The notes below the pieces were generated by a model that ran no database searches, had not been told where the DNA came from, and saw only the letters and a program-made list of their open reading frames with translations. 64,000 bases of DNA from Venturia oleaginea (lineage: Eukaryota; Ascomycota; Dothideomycetes; Venturiales; Venturiaceae), in assembly GCA_013176395.1 (NCBI GenBank), contig JABMLP010000001.1, positions 372,001 through 436,000 on the forward strand. Direction: 5' to 3'. Each line of letters begins with the position of its first letter. Positions within the stretch are counted from its first letter, which is position 1. Shown here piece by piece: positions 1 to 11,682 of the stretch. The translations under genes were made by a program, and so were the position numbers.

Positions 1-1031
1 ACCGCAAACAAATCGAGAACGAATTGAACCAGCGCTTCAAATTCATTATCCGTGGTTCTTCCGAAGCAGCAGCAGCACGTGATTACGCTTTACAGGAGAT
101 GAAGAATAAACTCAATCATGACGCGCGGTTGTGCGACAAGATTATTCCGAAGAATTTCAATCCTGGATGCAGAAGGCCTACTCCAGCGCCGGGGTATCTA
201 GAGGCGTTGGTTTCGGATAATGCCACTGTATTCACAGAAGAGATTGGCAAGATCGATGCAACAGGCTTCTTTGACGCGGAGGGGACCCACCACGACGTCG
301 ATGTCATCATCTGTGCAACAGGCTTTAACACATCCTGGCTCCCTCGTTTCCCCCTAATCAACGGCGAAGGAAAATCCTTGACAGATCTATGGGGCACAAA
401 AGAAGGCGTAACAAGTTATCTCTCCATCGGCATCCCAACATTCCCGAATTTTTTCTCCTTCTGTGGCCCGTATGGACCCCTCGGTCACGGCTCCTTCATG
501 CCCCTCATTGAACAATGGACCAAATACATGTTCCTTGCAATTTCAAAGGCTCAGATCGAGAATATAAAAGCATACACACCACGCATGGATCTCTCCAAAC
601 AATTCCGTCAGCACGCCGATTTATTCCTGCAACGCACTGCCTGGACCTCCCCTTGCAGGAGTTGGTTCAAACAAGGTCGCAATGACGGTCAAGCAGCCAT
701 TTATCCAGGTTCTCGTCTTCATTTCTTGGAGTTGTTGAGGACGCCGCGGTATGAAGATTTTGAGATTGAGTATTGGGATGAAAATAGGTACGCGTTCTTA
801 GGTAACGGGTTTGAAGTAAGAGAATTTGATGGGCGGGATATTACGAATTATCTTGGGTGTCTTGATGAGGAGGGAAGAGATGTTCAACCGGATTATGATG
901 AGGGACTTGTTGATATACTGGGTGGGTTGCATGTGGGAGATGAGTATATCGTTAACGGGAGGAAGGCGCAGAGGGTTGTGAGGAAAGTTGGGGAGGAAGA
1001 AGAGGGAGAGACGAGTTTCTCTGCTGCTTGA
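1..1031 (+). CDS. Baeyer-Villiger-type flavin monooxygenase, 3' part
   Basis: The reading frame is already open at the first base and runs to a TGA at 1029-1031, so the 5' end lies outside the window. The visible part (about 343 residues) is the C-terminal half of a class B flavin monooxygenase. It has the conserved CATGFNTS stretch (about residue 105), which in this family closes the second dinucleotide fold, followed by a GIPTFPNFFSFCGPYGPLGHGS segment typical of fungal BVMO-like enzymes. These enzymes use NADPH and O2 to insert oxygen into ketones or to hydroxylate. The N-terminal GxGxxG FAD site would be upstream and is not seen. Substrate unknown. The only start codon near the edge is a TTG at 24, which I take as internal. 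Confidence 0.85.
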   Translation, partial: RKQIENELNQRFKFIIRGSSEAAAARDYALQEMKNKLNHDARLCDKIIPKNFNPGCRRPTPAPGYLEALVSDNATVFTEEIGKIDATGFFDAEGTHHDVDVIICATGFNTSWLPRFPLINGEGKSLTDLWGTKEGVTSYLSIGIPTFPNFFSFCGPYGPLGHGSFMPLIEQWTKYMFLAISKAQIENIKAYTPRMDLSKQFRQHADLFLQRTAWTSPCRSWFKQGRNDGQAAIYPGSRLHFLELLRTPRYEDFEIEYWDENRYAFLGNGFEVREFDGRDITNYLGCLDEEGRDVQPDYDEGLVDILGGLHVGDEYIVNGRKAQRVVRKVGEEEEGETSFSAA

Positions 1032-1532
1032 TTGAAGTGGGGGTTTAGAACGAGTCGAATCCAAGGTGGAATCACGGTAATACAGCGGGAACGCAGATTC
1101 ACTTCCCTTGTTGCCTTGAGGTGCAGATATGCGTCCTAGAAAAAGGTCTTGATTCGGGATTCCGAATCTGCAATCTTTTAACATTGCAGGGACACACAAG
1201 CTCTGTGAAACACATCGATCGGCAGGGCAATAGTACTAGCTCAGTTGAAATCAAACGTTTTCGAGACATGCACAAGAATCTAGTGTACTACCTAACACAA
1301 CAGAACAAAATCAGCCTCAGTGCTGAAATCGAAAAGACCGAATATCTCACTGTACATAGTATAAACGAGGCCATGGAGAGGGGGCAACCACAGACGGATA
1401 GATTAAATATTCCCAGCAGGATCTTTGAGTATATCCAATCCGTTCGGATAACTGTAAGATTACTTACAACTCATCCATTCAATTCAACTCGATCTGATAA
1501 CTGTCTTAAACCCACTTTATTCGTTCTTAGAT

Positions 1533-2096
1533 ATCGTCCAATCGTATCTAACCGAAGTGGAAAAGCTCGAGGTCTACCTGCCCAATCTGATTAAGAACCT
1601 CTAGTAATAGCGGAAAGTTAAGGAACTGGTCTATTAAGTTAATCCTGAGATTGATTTGGTACTGGGAGGTGTTGATAAGGTCCGAGAGGCTATAGGAGAA
1701 ACCCTATCAGTAGCCTGGTAGTTAATTTTGTAGAGTTACTTCGATGCGGTAACAGCTTTAATACCGAGGAGGGTTAAGACCGTTTCGAAGGCCTACCTTC
1801 TAGGTCTGGTAAACAAAATATTAAGAGAGGTTTGAAAGGGTTAATTTAAGCCTTTGGTATTACTCTATTTTACTGCTTGATTACACGGGAATCGATCGCG
1901 TTGTTTGGTCTCTATTGCATTACGAAGTTGAGACGATATTCTATATTTTCTTGGCGGTCGGGAACTTAATTTCCAAGTCGTTCAAAAGCTCGGGCTCTTG
2001 TTGTCGAAGTTGAGATGTTGTCGGGAATATGTGCAGCTACTGCGCCTTGCTGTTGTGAGCCGTGGTGTTTGGTTCTTGATAGTCCCGGGAGTATAA
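1533..2096 (+). pseudogene. Decayed reading frame, unknown family
   Basis: One frame (codon starts divisible by 3) reads as plausible protein over about 185 codons but is broken by roughly ten stops of all three kinds. It begins with a helix-like stretch SYLTEVEKLEVYLPNLIKNL; after stops come VNPEIDLVLGGVDKVREAIG and later SYFDAVTALIPRRVKTV. The other frames are not protein-like here. The surrounding DNA is AT-rich with many TAG/TAA, as expected from transition-type decay. I do not recognise the family; the heptad-like leucines suggest a helical protein. It could instead be chance. Confidence 0.33.
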
Positions 2097-2234
2097 ATTC
2101 ATGGCTGCGATGTAGTCGTGACTATGCCGACCTTTCCATCTTCGAACCCATTACGTCTGGTATCGGCGGGTCTCTCGGAGAGCGACAACATGATCCCTCA
2201 AATCAACAATAGAATCGGCCTTTTTGATCGTCTT

Positions 2235-2945
2235 CTACTCATCATGCGGCCGATACTCCTTCCTCAACCCCGATGGCTTTTTCACTGCCCTTCCGCGGAC
2301 AGGCTTGAAGGCATCCTTTGCCATCATCAGCTGCGCACCATTAAGAATTCTTGCGCCTTTTCTCCAAGCACATGTCTTCATAGCCATATGCCTCAAGGTG
2401 GCATAACTAACGCTATCAGGCAAGACACACGCAAGCCTTTCCACCGCTCTCCCACGGAAAAACCCTGTCCTGGACGTGATACACTTGCAATGAGTCTGCA
2501 AGCTCCCAGTCAGGTAATCGATCTTCCGTTTTCTCGATCCAACTGTATCCACTGCCAAGTCCTGTGCTATTAGAACCGCAGTGACCTTTTTGGGCCACAT
2601 CTTTATGCCATGATTGGGGTCCATTCGAGCTATAACCCAGTCTTGTTCATGACTATTCTTGACATGGGCCCATTCTACCTGTTGTAGCTTGTTGAAGGAG
2701 AGTTTGCTTTGGTCCAGTCGGGCAAATGCGTCGTTTAAGTGTAACCATCTAGGTAGGAATGCCTTACGATCTACGCAGAATAATTCTCTGGACTGTTGTT
2801 CTTGCTTCTCTTTGCGCTTTTGCCTTTCTTTTTTATGTGCTCTTCGCTTCAGAAACTTGGCCACAACTTTCCTCGCAATTTCCCATTCATGTCCGAAATG
2901 TAAGGCTCTGTCTCCACGCTCTAGCTGGACACTCTGGGAATCCAT
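2235..2945 (-). CDS. Hypothetical basic protein
   Basis: A 236-residue frame starting at an ATG on the minus strand. Residues about 30-50 are a highly charged helix rich in K, R, E and Q (RRAHKKERQKRKEKQEQQSRE), likely a coiled coil or nucleic-acid contact. The rest is basic with several Trp and Cys and no signal peptide or membrane segment. I do not recognise a family. The 55 bp upstream of the ATG could hold another exon. The length of the open frame and the ordinary codon use are the only support. Confidence 0.45.
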   Translation of the reverse strand: MDSQSVQLERGDRALHFGHEWEIARKVVAKFLKRRAHKKERQKRKEKQEQQSRELFCVDRKAFLPRWLHLNDAFARLDQSKLSFNKLQQVEWAHVKNSHEQDWVIARMDPNHGIKMWPKKVTAVLIAQDLAVDTVGSRKRKIDYLTGSLQTHCKCITSRTGFFRGRAVERLACVLPDSVSYATLRHMAMKTCAWRKGARILNGAQLMMAKDAFKPVRGRAVKKPSGLRKEYRPHDE

Positions 2946-3569
2946 TGTGGGAATACGTGTCGTCTGTCAGCGGATCGAGTGCAGTTTGGGACTGAGGGAG
3001 GGTGAAGTCGCTGAATTCGGCTGCTTCGGTTTGGATCGTGGAATATCACGTACTGGTTTCGCTTTCGGTGTGTGTGAGCGAAGAGAAAATGCTAACATGC
3101 AAGAAGAAGTAGAATGAATTTCTAACAGGTCGTGTATTTAAATGAGCTGGTGGGCGGCGGAATAAAGCGAGGAAAGTCGCTTTGACGACTACGACTTACC
3201 AGTCAATTCGAAGAGCGAACGATCTCACACAACAGATAAAGACAAAGATATTGCACAAATGACGGAACACCCAGGGCGAAAGATATATGCATAGAGTAAG
3301 AACCGAAAGAGAAGGCACCGTCTGATACAGTGCACGCTGGGTGAGAGGAGACCGGGGGAGAAATGGTCAAAGTTATCGATTAACAAGTCCGAAGAGACAC
3401 TGGTTCTCTCTCGTGCAGTCCACGGTTCGCTCAAAGTCTAAGCGACCGAAATTGTGCCCGTCCGAAGCACACAATCGATCAACCCTTTGTCGCATCGAGC
3501 CCATAGAAAGCTATATGCTTGTTTCAGTTGTGGTCCTTGAGATGCCGACGAACTAACGAACCGATGGTG

Positions 3570-3961
3570 TCAATCCATAACATCCGCAGTACTGATTGAA
3601 CCTTTGCCAGAGCCAGATTTTCCCCCATCGAGGTGCACCTGGCGGTCCTCGTTGATCTGTGGGTCGCCCAAACTTTTGACGCGGTCCATGGCCTCCTTTG
3701 GTATGGTTGCGGCAAATGCATTAAAGTTCTCTGCTCTCCAATCAGCTTCCGAATATGGTGAGTCCTGTTCTTTAAGAAGAATAACTTACTGTACTCGTAC
3801 AAGATCTTTCCTCCGCTGTTGAGAATGACCTGCTTTGCTTCTGCTTTTGTTGCCTCTGGTGTTCCATAAGGGTAGAAAAGGATGTAGGACGGAATCACGT
3901 CGGCGATGGTAACGGAAGCAAAACATGCAAGTAAAACAATTGATGGTAGAGAGAACTTCAT
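3570..3961 (-). CDS. Secreted I9 proteinase-inhibitor-like protein
   Basis: Two exons, 3961-3790 and 3733-3570, joined across a 56-nt intron (donor GTAAGT, branch GCTGATT, acceptor GAG|CA), give 111 residues. Residues 1-20 are a signal peptide ending near TIADVIPSY. The mature part has the fold signature of the inhibitor I9/subtilisin propeptide family: an IPSYILFYPYGTPEATKAEAK strand-helix, GGKILYEY, then FNAFAATIPKEAMDRVKSL. In fungi such proteins act as small inhibitors or chaperone-like propeptides without an attached protease, and none is attached here. The single-exon reading would run on into unrelated sequence, which is why I prefer the spliced form. Target protease unknown. Confidence 0.75.
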
Positions 3962-4560
3962 GATGAATTGAAAGGTAGATTTTGCGGGATGAGGATGGCG
4001 TAGCTGCTGAATGTTGGCGAAGATATGTGAGATATAAAAGATATGTCCAAATTGCGTCCTGGCTCTCCTATATTAACTTCTACATCCGCTCTATCCTGCA
4101 AGGACTTTGCGGCCCACACTCCGTCCGACACGTTCCATGTCGTGATGATCTGTCGAGGTCTATTTTGAGACAGTCGATAGTGGATGCCTACCAAAAAGAA
4201 GTCTGATGGGACATTGATTTTTGATCGAGTCTTGAGAAGATTGGAGAGGGAACGTGGACGCCTTCGAAATCATCCCTAGAATAGCGTGCGCGGCGCATGG
4301 GCGATGATGTCGATGGATCAATCATAACGATCCTGGAATGCGATCCTCATTCCTCGACCTCCAGGCCAGCCTTCAGAGTATCCAGGCGCTTACCTGGTAA
4401 ATTCCCTACTTCTTTTACCACAGTATAGGAATTCTATCGACAATTCCAACTATCATCCCGTCTTCTTCACCATGAGCGCGCTATCCTGATTAGTCGCCGT
4501 CGCATCGCGCGCCGTTTACAGACTCTTCACCACCATCAACACCATATATTCTTATCCCAG

Positions 4561-5812
4561 ATGGCCCGGAAACCCCCGAGCGAGCAGTACCAGCATGCTG
4601 TCAACATCTGGGCTGCTCGAGTCGTGCCGGCCGTCCTGGTGGGAGTGACGGGGTATTCCATCTGGGTAGTAGCATATCTCGTTGCCAGTACTTATACCTA
4701 CATGTCGCGCCTCACTTCCACGTTATACTAACAACGCATTTCTAGTCAAGTATCTTCTGGGTCCCGGCGAAGAAAACGCTCCACGCCGTCCTGCCACGGC
4801 CACCGCAATTCTAGTCCTCTATTTCCTCTTCCTCCTCCCGTACATAATATCCTACCTTCGGATCCTTCAAGTTATCCAAACAAACCCAGGCTATATCCCC
4901 AAAGGCCCCTCCACCACCAAGAACCGAGAGAAAGAAGGAGAAGGAAAAACATCCCTGGACCATGCCGCAATCCTCGATGGTTCCATCCCCCCGCCACCGG
5001 GCATAGAAACCTTTTACGCCAAAGACGTTTTCGTCTGCGACTCTTATGGCATTCCAATTTACTGCTCCAACTGCAATGCCTGGAAACCAGACCGCACTCA
5101 TCACTGCAGCGAAGTCGGCCGCTGTGTTCGAAGAATGGACCATTTCTGTCCCTGGGTCGGTGGCATAGTCTCGGAAACAACAATGAAGTTCTTCCTCCAA
5201 TTCACATTCTACGCCTCCCTCTTTTGCGCATTCGTCTTCAGCATCACCATCTGGGCCATCGTCGACAGAAAGAGGCGTACGAATGGGAGGATGGATGGGA
5301 ATTGGATCGCTATCGCAACTTGCACGGGTTTCTTTGGATTCCTGGCGTTGGGCATGCTTTTGACGACGTTGCAAACACAACTACAAAATCTTACAAACAT
5401 TGAGCACTTGGGCGCTAGTTTCTACATGGCTGTCCATCTACCCGAAGGTTCAGAAGCCCCTCTCGATCCAGAAGGAAGAGTTCGATGCGGTTTCATCACC
5501 TATCCCTTCCACAATTCACCTTCTACTACACGACCGAAGAAATTTGCCATTATTTTGGTCAAACCAGATGATAATCCTTGGGATATAGGAGGCTTGGAGA
5601 ATTTGAAGTCGGTGCTCGGCAGGAGGTATTGGGAATGGGTGCTGCCTTTTGGATATCCGCCTTGCTGTTTTCACGATAGGGGAGATAGTGATTTCCCGCT
5701 GGGCAGGGGGTTCGAGAAGTTGAAAAGGGATCACTTTATACCTGAGGCGAGGAGGAGGAAACACAGGAGGAGAAGATCTGGTCAGGAAAGTGCGCGGAGT
5801 GCGCGGAGTTAA
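4561..5812 (+). CDS. pfa5: DHHC-family palmitoyltransferase Pfa5
   Basis: Exons 4561-4687 and 4746-5812 (58-nt intron with a perfect TACTAAC branch) encode 397 residues. The start ATG opens MARKPPSEQYQ and is followed by two N-terminal membrane segments. The zinc-binding cysteine-rich domain (about residues 149-195) contains CSNCNAWKPDRTHHC, then MDHFCPWVGG, with catalytic Cys177; two more membrane segments follow, and a basic tail (RRRKHRRRR). The enzyme transfers palmitate to cysteines of membrane-associated proteins. The motif is DHFC, not DHHC; from memory this is usual in filamentous-fungal Pfa5 proteins, so I do not read it as inactivation. Stop at 5810-5812. Confidence 0.88.
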
Positions 5813-6175
5813 AGTCTTGCCTATCGATTCTCGGTTTTCTTGCATAGTCTTTTATTCCTGAGATACCCTGATCAACGTAGTTGTTTTGAAATCTAGCAGG
5901 TGATGAGTGCAACTTCGTAGATCCCTGGTCTTCAGCCTTGCAGCGACGATCCTCAGTTGTGAATGTGGGTCCTAAGGACCCTCTTTTTCGACCCGACCTG
6001 ACCTCGACTTTACCAACCATAACATCGTACCAACGTCCTTCAAAAATCGACTTGACAACTACTTATATATACTACGAATCTGGAGCTCACCTCAATGACT
6101 CAGACAACCGCATTCGATGCCTTCACATACATCCCCGATGGAGACCACAGATACGAGGGATAAGATAACGGGCAA

Positions 6176-7486
6176 TCAGGCCTGGTGAACAGCGACTCGA
6201 TCAGTAAGTATATACTCGCATCCTAGACATTGAACTCGGGAAGGTCTGTTATAACCGCTACCCTCACGACTTTCGCCCGCCCTATGGACCGCCATTTTTC
6301 GAACAGGTCCCTTCTTCGCCGAATCGGTATTGGTAGAGGGAGGAGAAGGTGCTCTATTAAAGGAAGCAAGAGCACCAGGATCCTCAGAACTTGAAGCCGG
6401 TGAATCAATATCAGCAGCCGCCGCACTTTGGCGCCATCGTTCTTTGCGCCTCTTCCCCTTTCTTTCTTTTTTTACACCCATCTGTTCTTCCAAGCCGCAA
6501 CTTTCGAATCCTTTGTCTTGACGCTGTCCTTTCTTCACCTTATCTTTAACATCTTCATCTCCTGTAGAAAGTTTATTCCCTTTCACACTACTTGTCACAA
6601 ACTCATCCACCTTGCATGTGGCCTTCTTCACAGCATCATCACCACCTTTCTATAACTCGCCGCTTTGCTTCTGCTGACTCGATCCATCGACTTTATGCTC
6701 AGCTTTTCCCAAAACCCACACCACTACTAACAAGTTGATGCGTGTGTTGTCCAACACGAGAAGAAGGAGCTATCCTATCACGATACGTCGTTCCATCCTT
6801 AACATACGTCTCAGCCCTCGCAGCACGACGACTCGCAGTCGACTTAGCACACGTCGGCGCTCTGGTCCTAATAAAGTTGCTGTTTGGCATTCTTTTGTCC
6901 ACTCGCCCTCTGTCCAACGAAACCAGGTCGATAGGTCTTCCTTGATGCGTAGGCAGTGCCACATCTCGCCGTCTGCAAATCGGCTTTGGGGGTGCTTCGT
7001 GTCTGAGCATGGCTTGTCTGTAATTTCGACATAGCGGCTGGTTCAACTTGGTTGGAGCCGGTGGTTGCGCATGACTAGTCGCTCTTATTACTTCTTTGAA
7101 TGTAGATTTGACGAAACTCAGCTTCGAAAATTTCTTGGCTTCGAGTTCTTGGAGTGATTTGACGTCCGAAGCAGCATCATCACGTTTCTTGACAAATGCA
7201 GGACCGTAGGTATCAAGGGGACGAGCCACCAATGATGTTTGGGTGGCGCGCGACACGGGCCTGGGTTTTGAGTGGTGAACGAGTAGGAGGTGGAGTGGCG
7301 CCTGCTTCCCAATGGGAACTTAGTACCGCTAATCTGAGATTTCCCGATTGCGTCGATATTTTGAAATGCTGCAGCGTCGCTGGCTCGTTTGGCAGAGGAG
7401 AGAGTTGGGGATTTGAGAATCCGTGTTAGGCTGGCTTGTCCGTCTTGATCGTGGCTAACGCTGAAGCCTGTCAATGGTGATGGCAT
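6176..7486 (-). CDS. Hypothetical Ser/Lys-rich protein, gene model unresolved
   Basis: Three protein-like minus-strand stretches lie end to end. The first opens at the ATG at 7486 (MPSPLTGFSVSHDQDGQ). The second is in another frame from about 7256 (SRATQTSLVARPLDTYGPAF, then a helix SLQELEAKKFSKLSFVKSTF). The third (6649-6176) is a charged, Ser-rich tail ending QCLGCEYILTDR. Stretches two and three join well over an 82-nt intron 6731-6650 (donor GTTAGT, acceptor TATAG). Between one and two I find no usable intron, so there is a frame break near 7250: a sequencing error, a missed exon or a real lesion. No family recognised; the composition suggests a disordered nuclear protein. Confidence 0.4.
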
Positions 7487-7950
7487 AGACTCTGAAGGAT
7501 TGTAATCAGTATGGGCCAATGAGATGAAGTTGCTACATGCTCGCCAGAGCCACTGCAAGAACGTGACGAGCAAAAATGAGAAAGAGAGTCGGTTAAAATG
7601 GGATGAACTAAATATAAAAATTCAGGGGACGATTGTCGGAGGTTCTTCGAGCATGCTCTTGCGGGAGGACATCTAATCTATCGGGCTGGCCGAATTTCAT
7701 TGGAGCAACTGGAATTCCAGGCCTTGACGGCGAAGATGATGATGCCCGGAGGCGTCATCGAGAGAAGCCCATCTGCAAAGGTATCTTGGCACGAGGACAA
7801 TTGTGTGCGATCAGATCCTTCTCATAAACTGCGAGGCGAGAGAACTAATGGTTAGCTGCCAGTGTCATCCAGGTATTACGTCTCCTGATCTAGTTAACGG
7901 CCATCTGCTAGAACAAAAAGCCAATCAGCACAACGTTTGCACACTATCTC

Positions 7951-8583
7951 TCAGCGGTACTGGGTACGTTGTCCACCACGCTTCTCAAGCTTTGCCTGTC
8001 TCTTGCTTTGTGTTGTTGTGCCCTCCTCTGCTGATGCAGGTCCGGCCATTCCAGCCATGCCTTTTCGGACTCCTGTGAATGTCGTGTATGCGAGATACGC
8101 CGAATAGGCCGGCACGGTAATCTGCCACGAATCATTAGTGATCCTGAAAGCCACGATAGATGAAGCCACGCACGTAGAGCCACCATGCCCTGTCTCCTAT
8201 GACTGCGGCGAACAATATGCAGCCATACGTCCAATACAGCACATCCCACATCCACTCGGTCAATCCCTTGGCCTCCAAGTCTTCTCCACTCTTCTTCAAA
8301 TCGCCAGGCTCGGATCCGTACACTGGACGGCCAATTCGCTCAAACCAAAATTGGATGAAGAGGGCTGGGAATGATAATAGAGCATATCGATAGAAAGATC
8401 CCCTCGTGAAAGAACTCCGGAAGATCAGAATACGGAACACGATGTAAAAGAGGTGTACGGCGAGGGTAAAGAGGCGTGTTTGGTCGAGCTTCTGCTTATT
8501 CCGCACAGCAAGGGATTTCGCTGCTTTCTGGATGATGTGTTAGATCTGAATAATTCCTCGTTTGCTTAACTTACTTGCGCCAT
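7951..8583 (-). CDS. snd2: SRP-independent targeting protein Snd2 / TMEM208 family
   Basis: Three exons, 8583-8575 (only ATG GCG CAA), 8527-8174 and 8121-7951, give 177 residues. The first intron starts GTAAGT; the second is 52 nt with branch CACTAAT. Family marks (DUF788): the MAQKAAKSLAVRN start, hydrophobic segments LFTLAVHLFYIVFRIL and WMWDVLYWTYGCILFAAVIGD, the VPAYSAYLAYTTFTGVRKGMAG segment and a C-terminal SKRQAKLEKRGGQR tail. Snd2 sits in the ER membrane and helps deliver proteins independently of SRP. The two short introns are needed: without them both ends of the protein are lost. Confidence 0.88.
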
Positions 8584-9097
8584 GATCGTTGTCCTCCTAC
8601 CAATCAGAGGAACAGGAACTATTATTCCGTGTTCTCTCGATAACCCCCGAGCTCTTTCCTCGTGTGCTTTGCAGAAATGTTACAAGTTATTTTTTGGATA
8701 TTGTGTAGTACCGGAAGGAAAAGACGATCCCTTTCTTGATTGTGAGTTGTTACGGGATCGAAAGAAATGGGGAAGTCTGAAGCTGGGAATAGCTCCTCGC
8801 CTGGCCCTTGGTAACCGCTGTGACTCGTGAGGCAAACAAAACAGCGACTCCAACAACAAAGACCATGGAGCATCAATTAGTGCAACACCACCATACAACA
8901 GCCAACTCCTACTCCTAATACCTACGATACCCCTACATGATACATTGAATAACAAGTATCTGTCACGATCCAACAGTACATAGTCCTAGACTTGTCAGCT
9001 TCTCCATCCGCATCAACAATACCCGCCTACCACTTGAAACCACCGCGAACTCCGAATGATTCCACGGGAACGCCCATAGAGTCCTTAGCGCGACATC

Positions 9098-11682
9098 ATG
9101 TCACCCTCTACTCCCCTCGTCGCCTCTCAATTGCATCAACTCATATTCTACCACCTCGACAACGACCTCCTACAAAATGCTCTTTTCTTCGCCGGAAGGT
9201 TACACGGGCTGGAGCCGCGGAGCCCAGAAACTGCACATCTACTCGCGCTGTGCCACTTGAAATTGGGGCATTTCAAGGCTGCATACGATTACAGCAGAGA
9301 CTCGCGGTTACGAGGGAGTCACCTGGGATGCGCCTTCGTTTTTGCGCAATCTTGTTTGGCGCTGGAAAGATATCAGGATGGTGCTGTTGCGCTCGAAAAA
9401 TGTCGAGGTCTTTGGGCAGCGCGAAATCACTGGAGTAAGTCGCGCAGACTCGTAGGAATGGCGTTGGGCTGTGGATTGACAGAGACATGCAGATCAACAT
9501 TCAGAGGATACTCGAAGACACCAGCCAGACGCAGCGGCAGTCTTTTGTCTGTTAGGAAAGCTATGCAAAGCAAATGGCGAAACGAAGCGAGCAGCAGACT
9601 ACTACGCCGAGTCGCTCAAATTGAATCCTTTCATGTGGGATGCATTTCAGGACTTATGCGATTCTGGTATGGGAATCACCACCAAGCTCGAAAAGCGCGC
9701 TCTAACAAGTTGCAGGTGTACCTTTGCGACCCAGCAATGTTTTCAAAGTCACAGACGAGATGCGCGTCGGATTATTGACATCCACAAATACTGCGACTCC
9801 TGCAGAAGGGCCCTTGCAAACGAATCCAAATGGTCTGAATGTGCCGAATACGCCGGGCTTATATGATCCTTTCAACAACTCGCGATCCGCTCTCGATCCT
9901 GGACTGAATCATGGTGGACCAAACTTCATGTCTCGACTAAACGGAAATATACCTTCATTTCCAGCACAGGGACAATCGCTTTCGACAGACTGGGATACTC
10001 CGGTCACGAATGGGACGCTGTACGAGGAAGATGTATTGATGAGTGACAGCCAGGCTCCGCATGAAGGAGGCGCTCCGGCCGCACCTTTACGTACTAAAGG
10101 ACCGTTGAAGACGTTTGTATCGGACATTACAGATGCACCAAAAATGAGGTCGATAACGGGTCGATATCGGAAAACTGCTACGGAGAGCAGCCACGATGCT
10201 GAACCTACAAGGCCTTCATCGATTCCAGTCAACCACAAACGAACAGTCTCGGGACATGCCCCACCAGGGACCAGCTCGTCTTCTATGGATTCACAATCCA
10301 CGGGTGTACGGAGAAGTGACAGGATAAAAGCCAACCCTGTCAAGGCTTCGAGTAGCGGCAGAGTAGCTTCAATGTTCAACAGAAATAGTGAATCCCGGGA
10401 GAAGAAGGAGTTGCCCAAAGCCAGAGCCCCAGGGATCAGAAGTCGATCGACCGCAGGTAGAGCGGTCAGTGGTAACAGCAGACCGCCGCCGCCTGGAGAG
10501 AGGGAACCGAAAGATAGCCGGCCAGCGAGTTCCACGAGCTCAATTCGAGAGGTCACAGCGTCGCGGAAACACATTGCTCCGCTTGTCGATCTCCAAGAGC
10601 CATCGAACCAAGAGCAGGAGGCCTTGCAATGGCTGTTAAGCCTCTGTTCGAATCTTGGTGAAGGGTACTACGAGCTGAGCCGCTACCGGTGCCTGCAAGC
10701 ATTGCAGATTTTGGGGTCGGTAACAGTATCACAAAAAGAGACACCATGGGTACTGGCCCAGATTGGCAAGGCGCACTACGAAAGATCTTCTTATGCGAAA
10801 GCGGCCGAAGTGTTCGCGCGGATAAGGAAAATTGCTCCCTCGAGAACGGAGAATATGGAAGTATACTCTACCGTGCTTTGGCATTTGAAGCAAGAGTTGG
10901 ATCTTGCCTACCTGTCACACGAACTTCTGGAAATAGACCGACTCTCGCCTGAAGCCTGGTGTGCCATAGGAAATTCATTTTCCCTGCAAAGAGAACATGA
11001 CCAAGCAATAAAGTGCTTCAAACGGGCGACACAGCTGGATCCGAAATTTGCGTACGCGTTCACGCTACAGGGTCACGAGCATGTCGCCAATGAAGAATAC
11101 GACAAAGCTGTGCACGCGTATCGATGCGCCATTTCTGCTGACAACCGCCATTACAATGGCTGGTACGGCCTCGGACAGGTGTATGAGAAGCTTGGGCAGT
11201 GGGACATTGCTGAGAAGCATTATCGAAGCGCATCACAGATCAACCAGATGAATCCAGTGCTGTGTGTTTGTATAGGCTTGATCCTGGAGAAGATGAAGAA
11301 GTCCAAAGAGGCACTGGCGCAATACAGCAAGGCCGTTGATCTGGACCACAAATCGGCAAAGGCTCGATTCATGAAGGCACGAGTGCTGATGAAATTGCGA
11401 CGACCGAAGGAAGCTTACACCGAATTGGAGATTTTGAAAAACATTGCGCCTGATGAGTCGATGGTGCATTTCATGCTAGGACGGTTAAGTAAGATGCTGA
11501 AGGACAAAACCGGGGCCATCAAGCATCTGACGATAGCCATGAACCTGGATCCAAAGGTGCGTTAATAGAAACGATTTGACTTTTCACAACTAACAATTAC
11601 ACAGGCAGCACCACACATCAAGGACGCTCTAGAATCACTAGACGCTTCTGACGATGACTTTGACGAAGAGGAGATGGAATGA
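9098..11682 (+). CDS. cdc27: Anaphase-promoting complex subunit Cdc27/APC3 (BimA)
   Basis: Four exons, 9098-9434, 9493-9666, 9716-11556 and 11605-11682, with introns of 58, 49 and 48 nt, encode 809 residues in frame throughout. The N-terminal APC3 domain (about 1-170) holds the first TPRs and the stretch RRHQPDAAAVFCLLGKLCKA. Residues about 190-430 are low-complexity and Ser/Pro-rich, as usual in Cdc27. The C-terminal TPR array (about 450-780) contains AWCAIGNSFSLQREHDQAIKC and HYNGWYGLGQVYEKLGQWDIA. An acidic end EEEME follows. Cdc27 forms the arm of the APC/C that binds Cdc20/Cdh1 tails and drives mitotic ubiquitination. Confidence 0.95.

Noticed and set aside
1121..1594. 157-codon plus-strand frame after the monooxygenase gene
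   Set aside because: The composition is not protein-like and its end overlaps a better, though decayed, frame. No motif or splice support.
5153..5160. Pfa5 as a dead enzyme because of DHFC instead of DHHC
   Set aside because: The catalytic Cys and zinc ligands are present, and as far as I recall DHFC is usual in fungal Pfa5 proteins.
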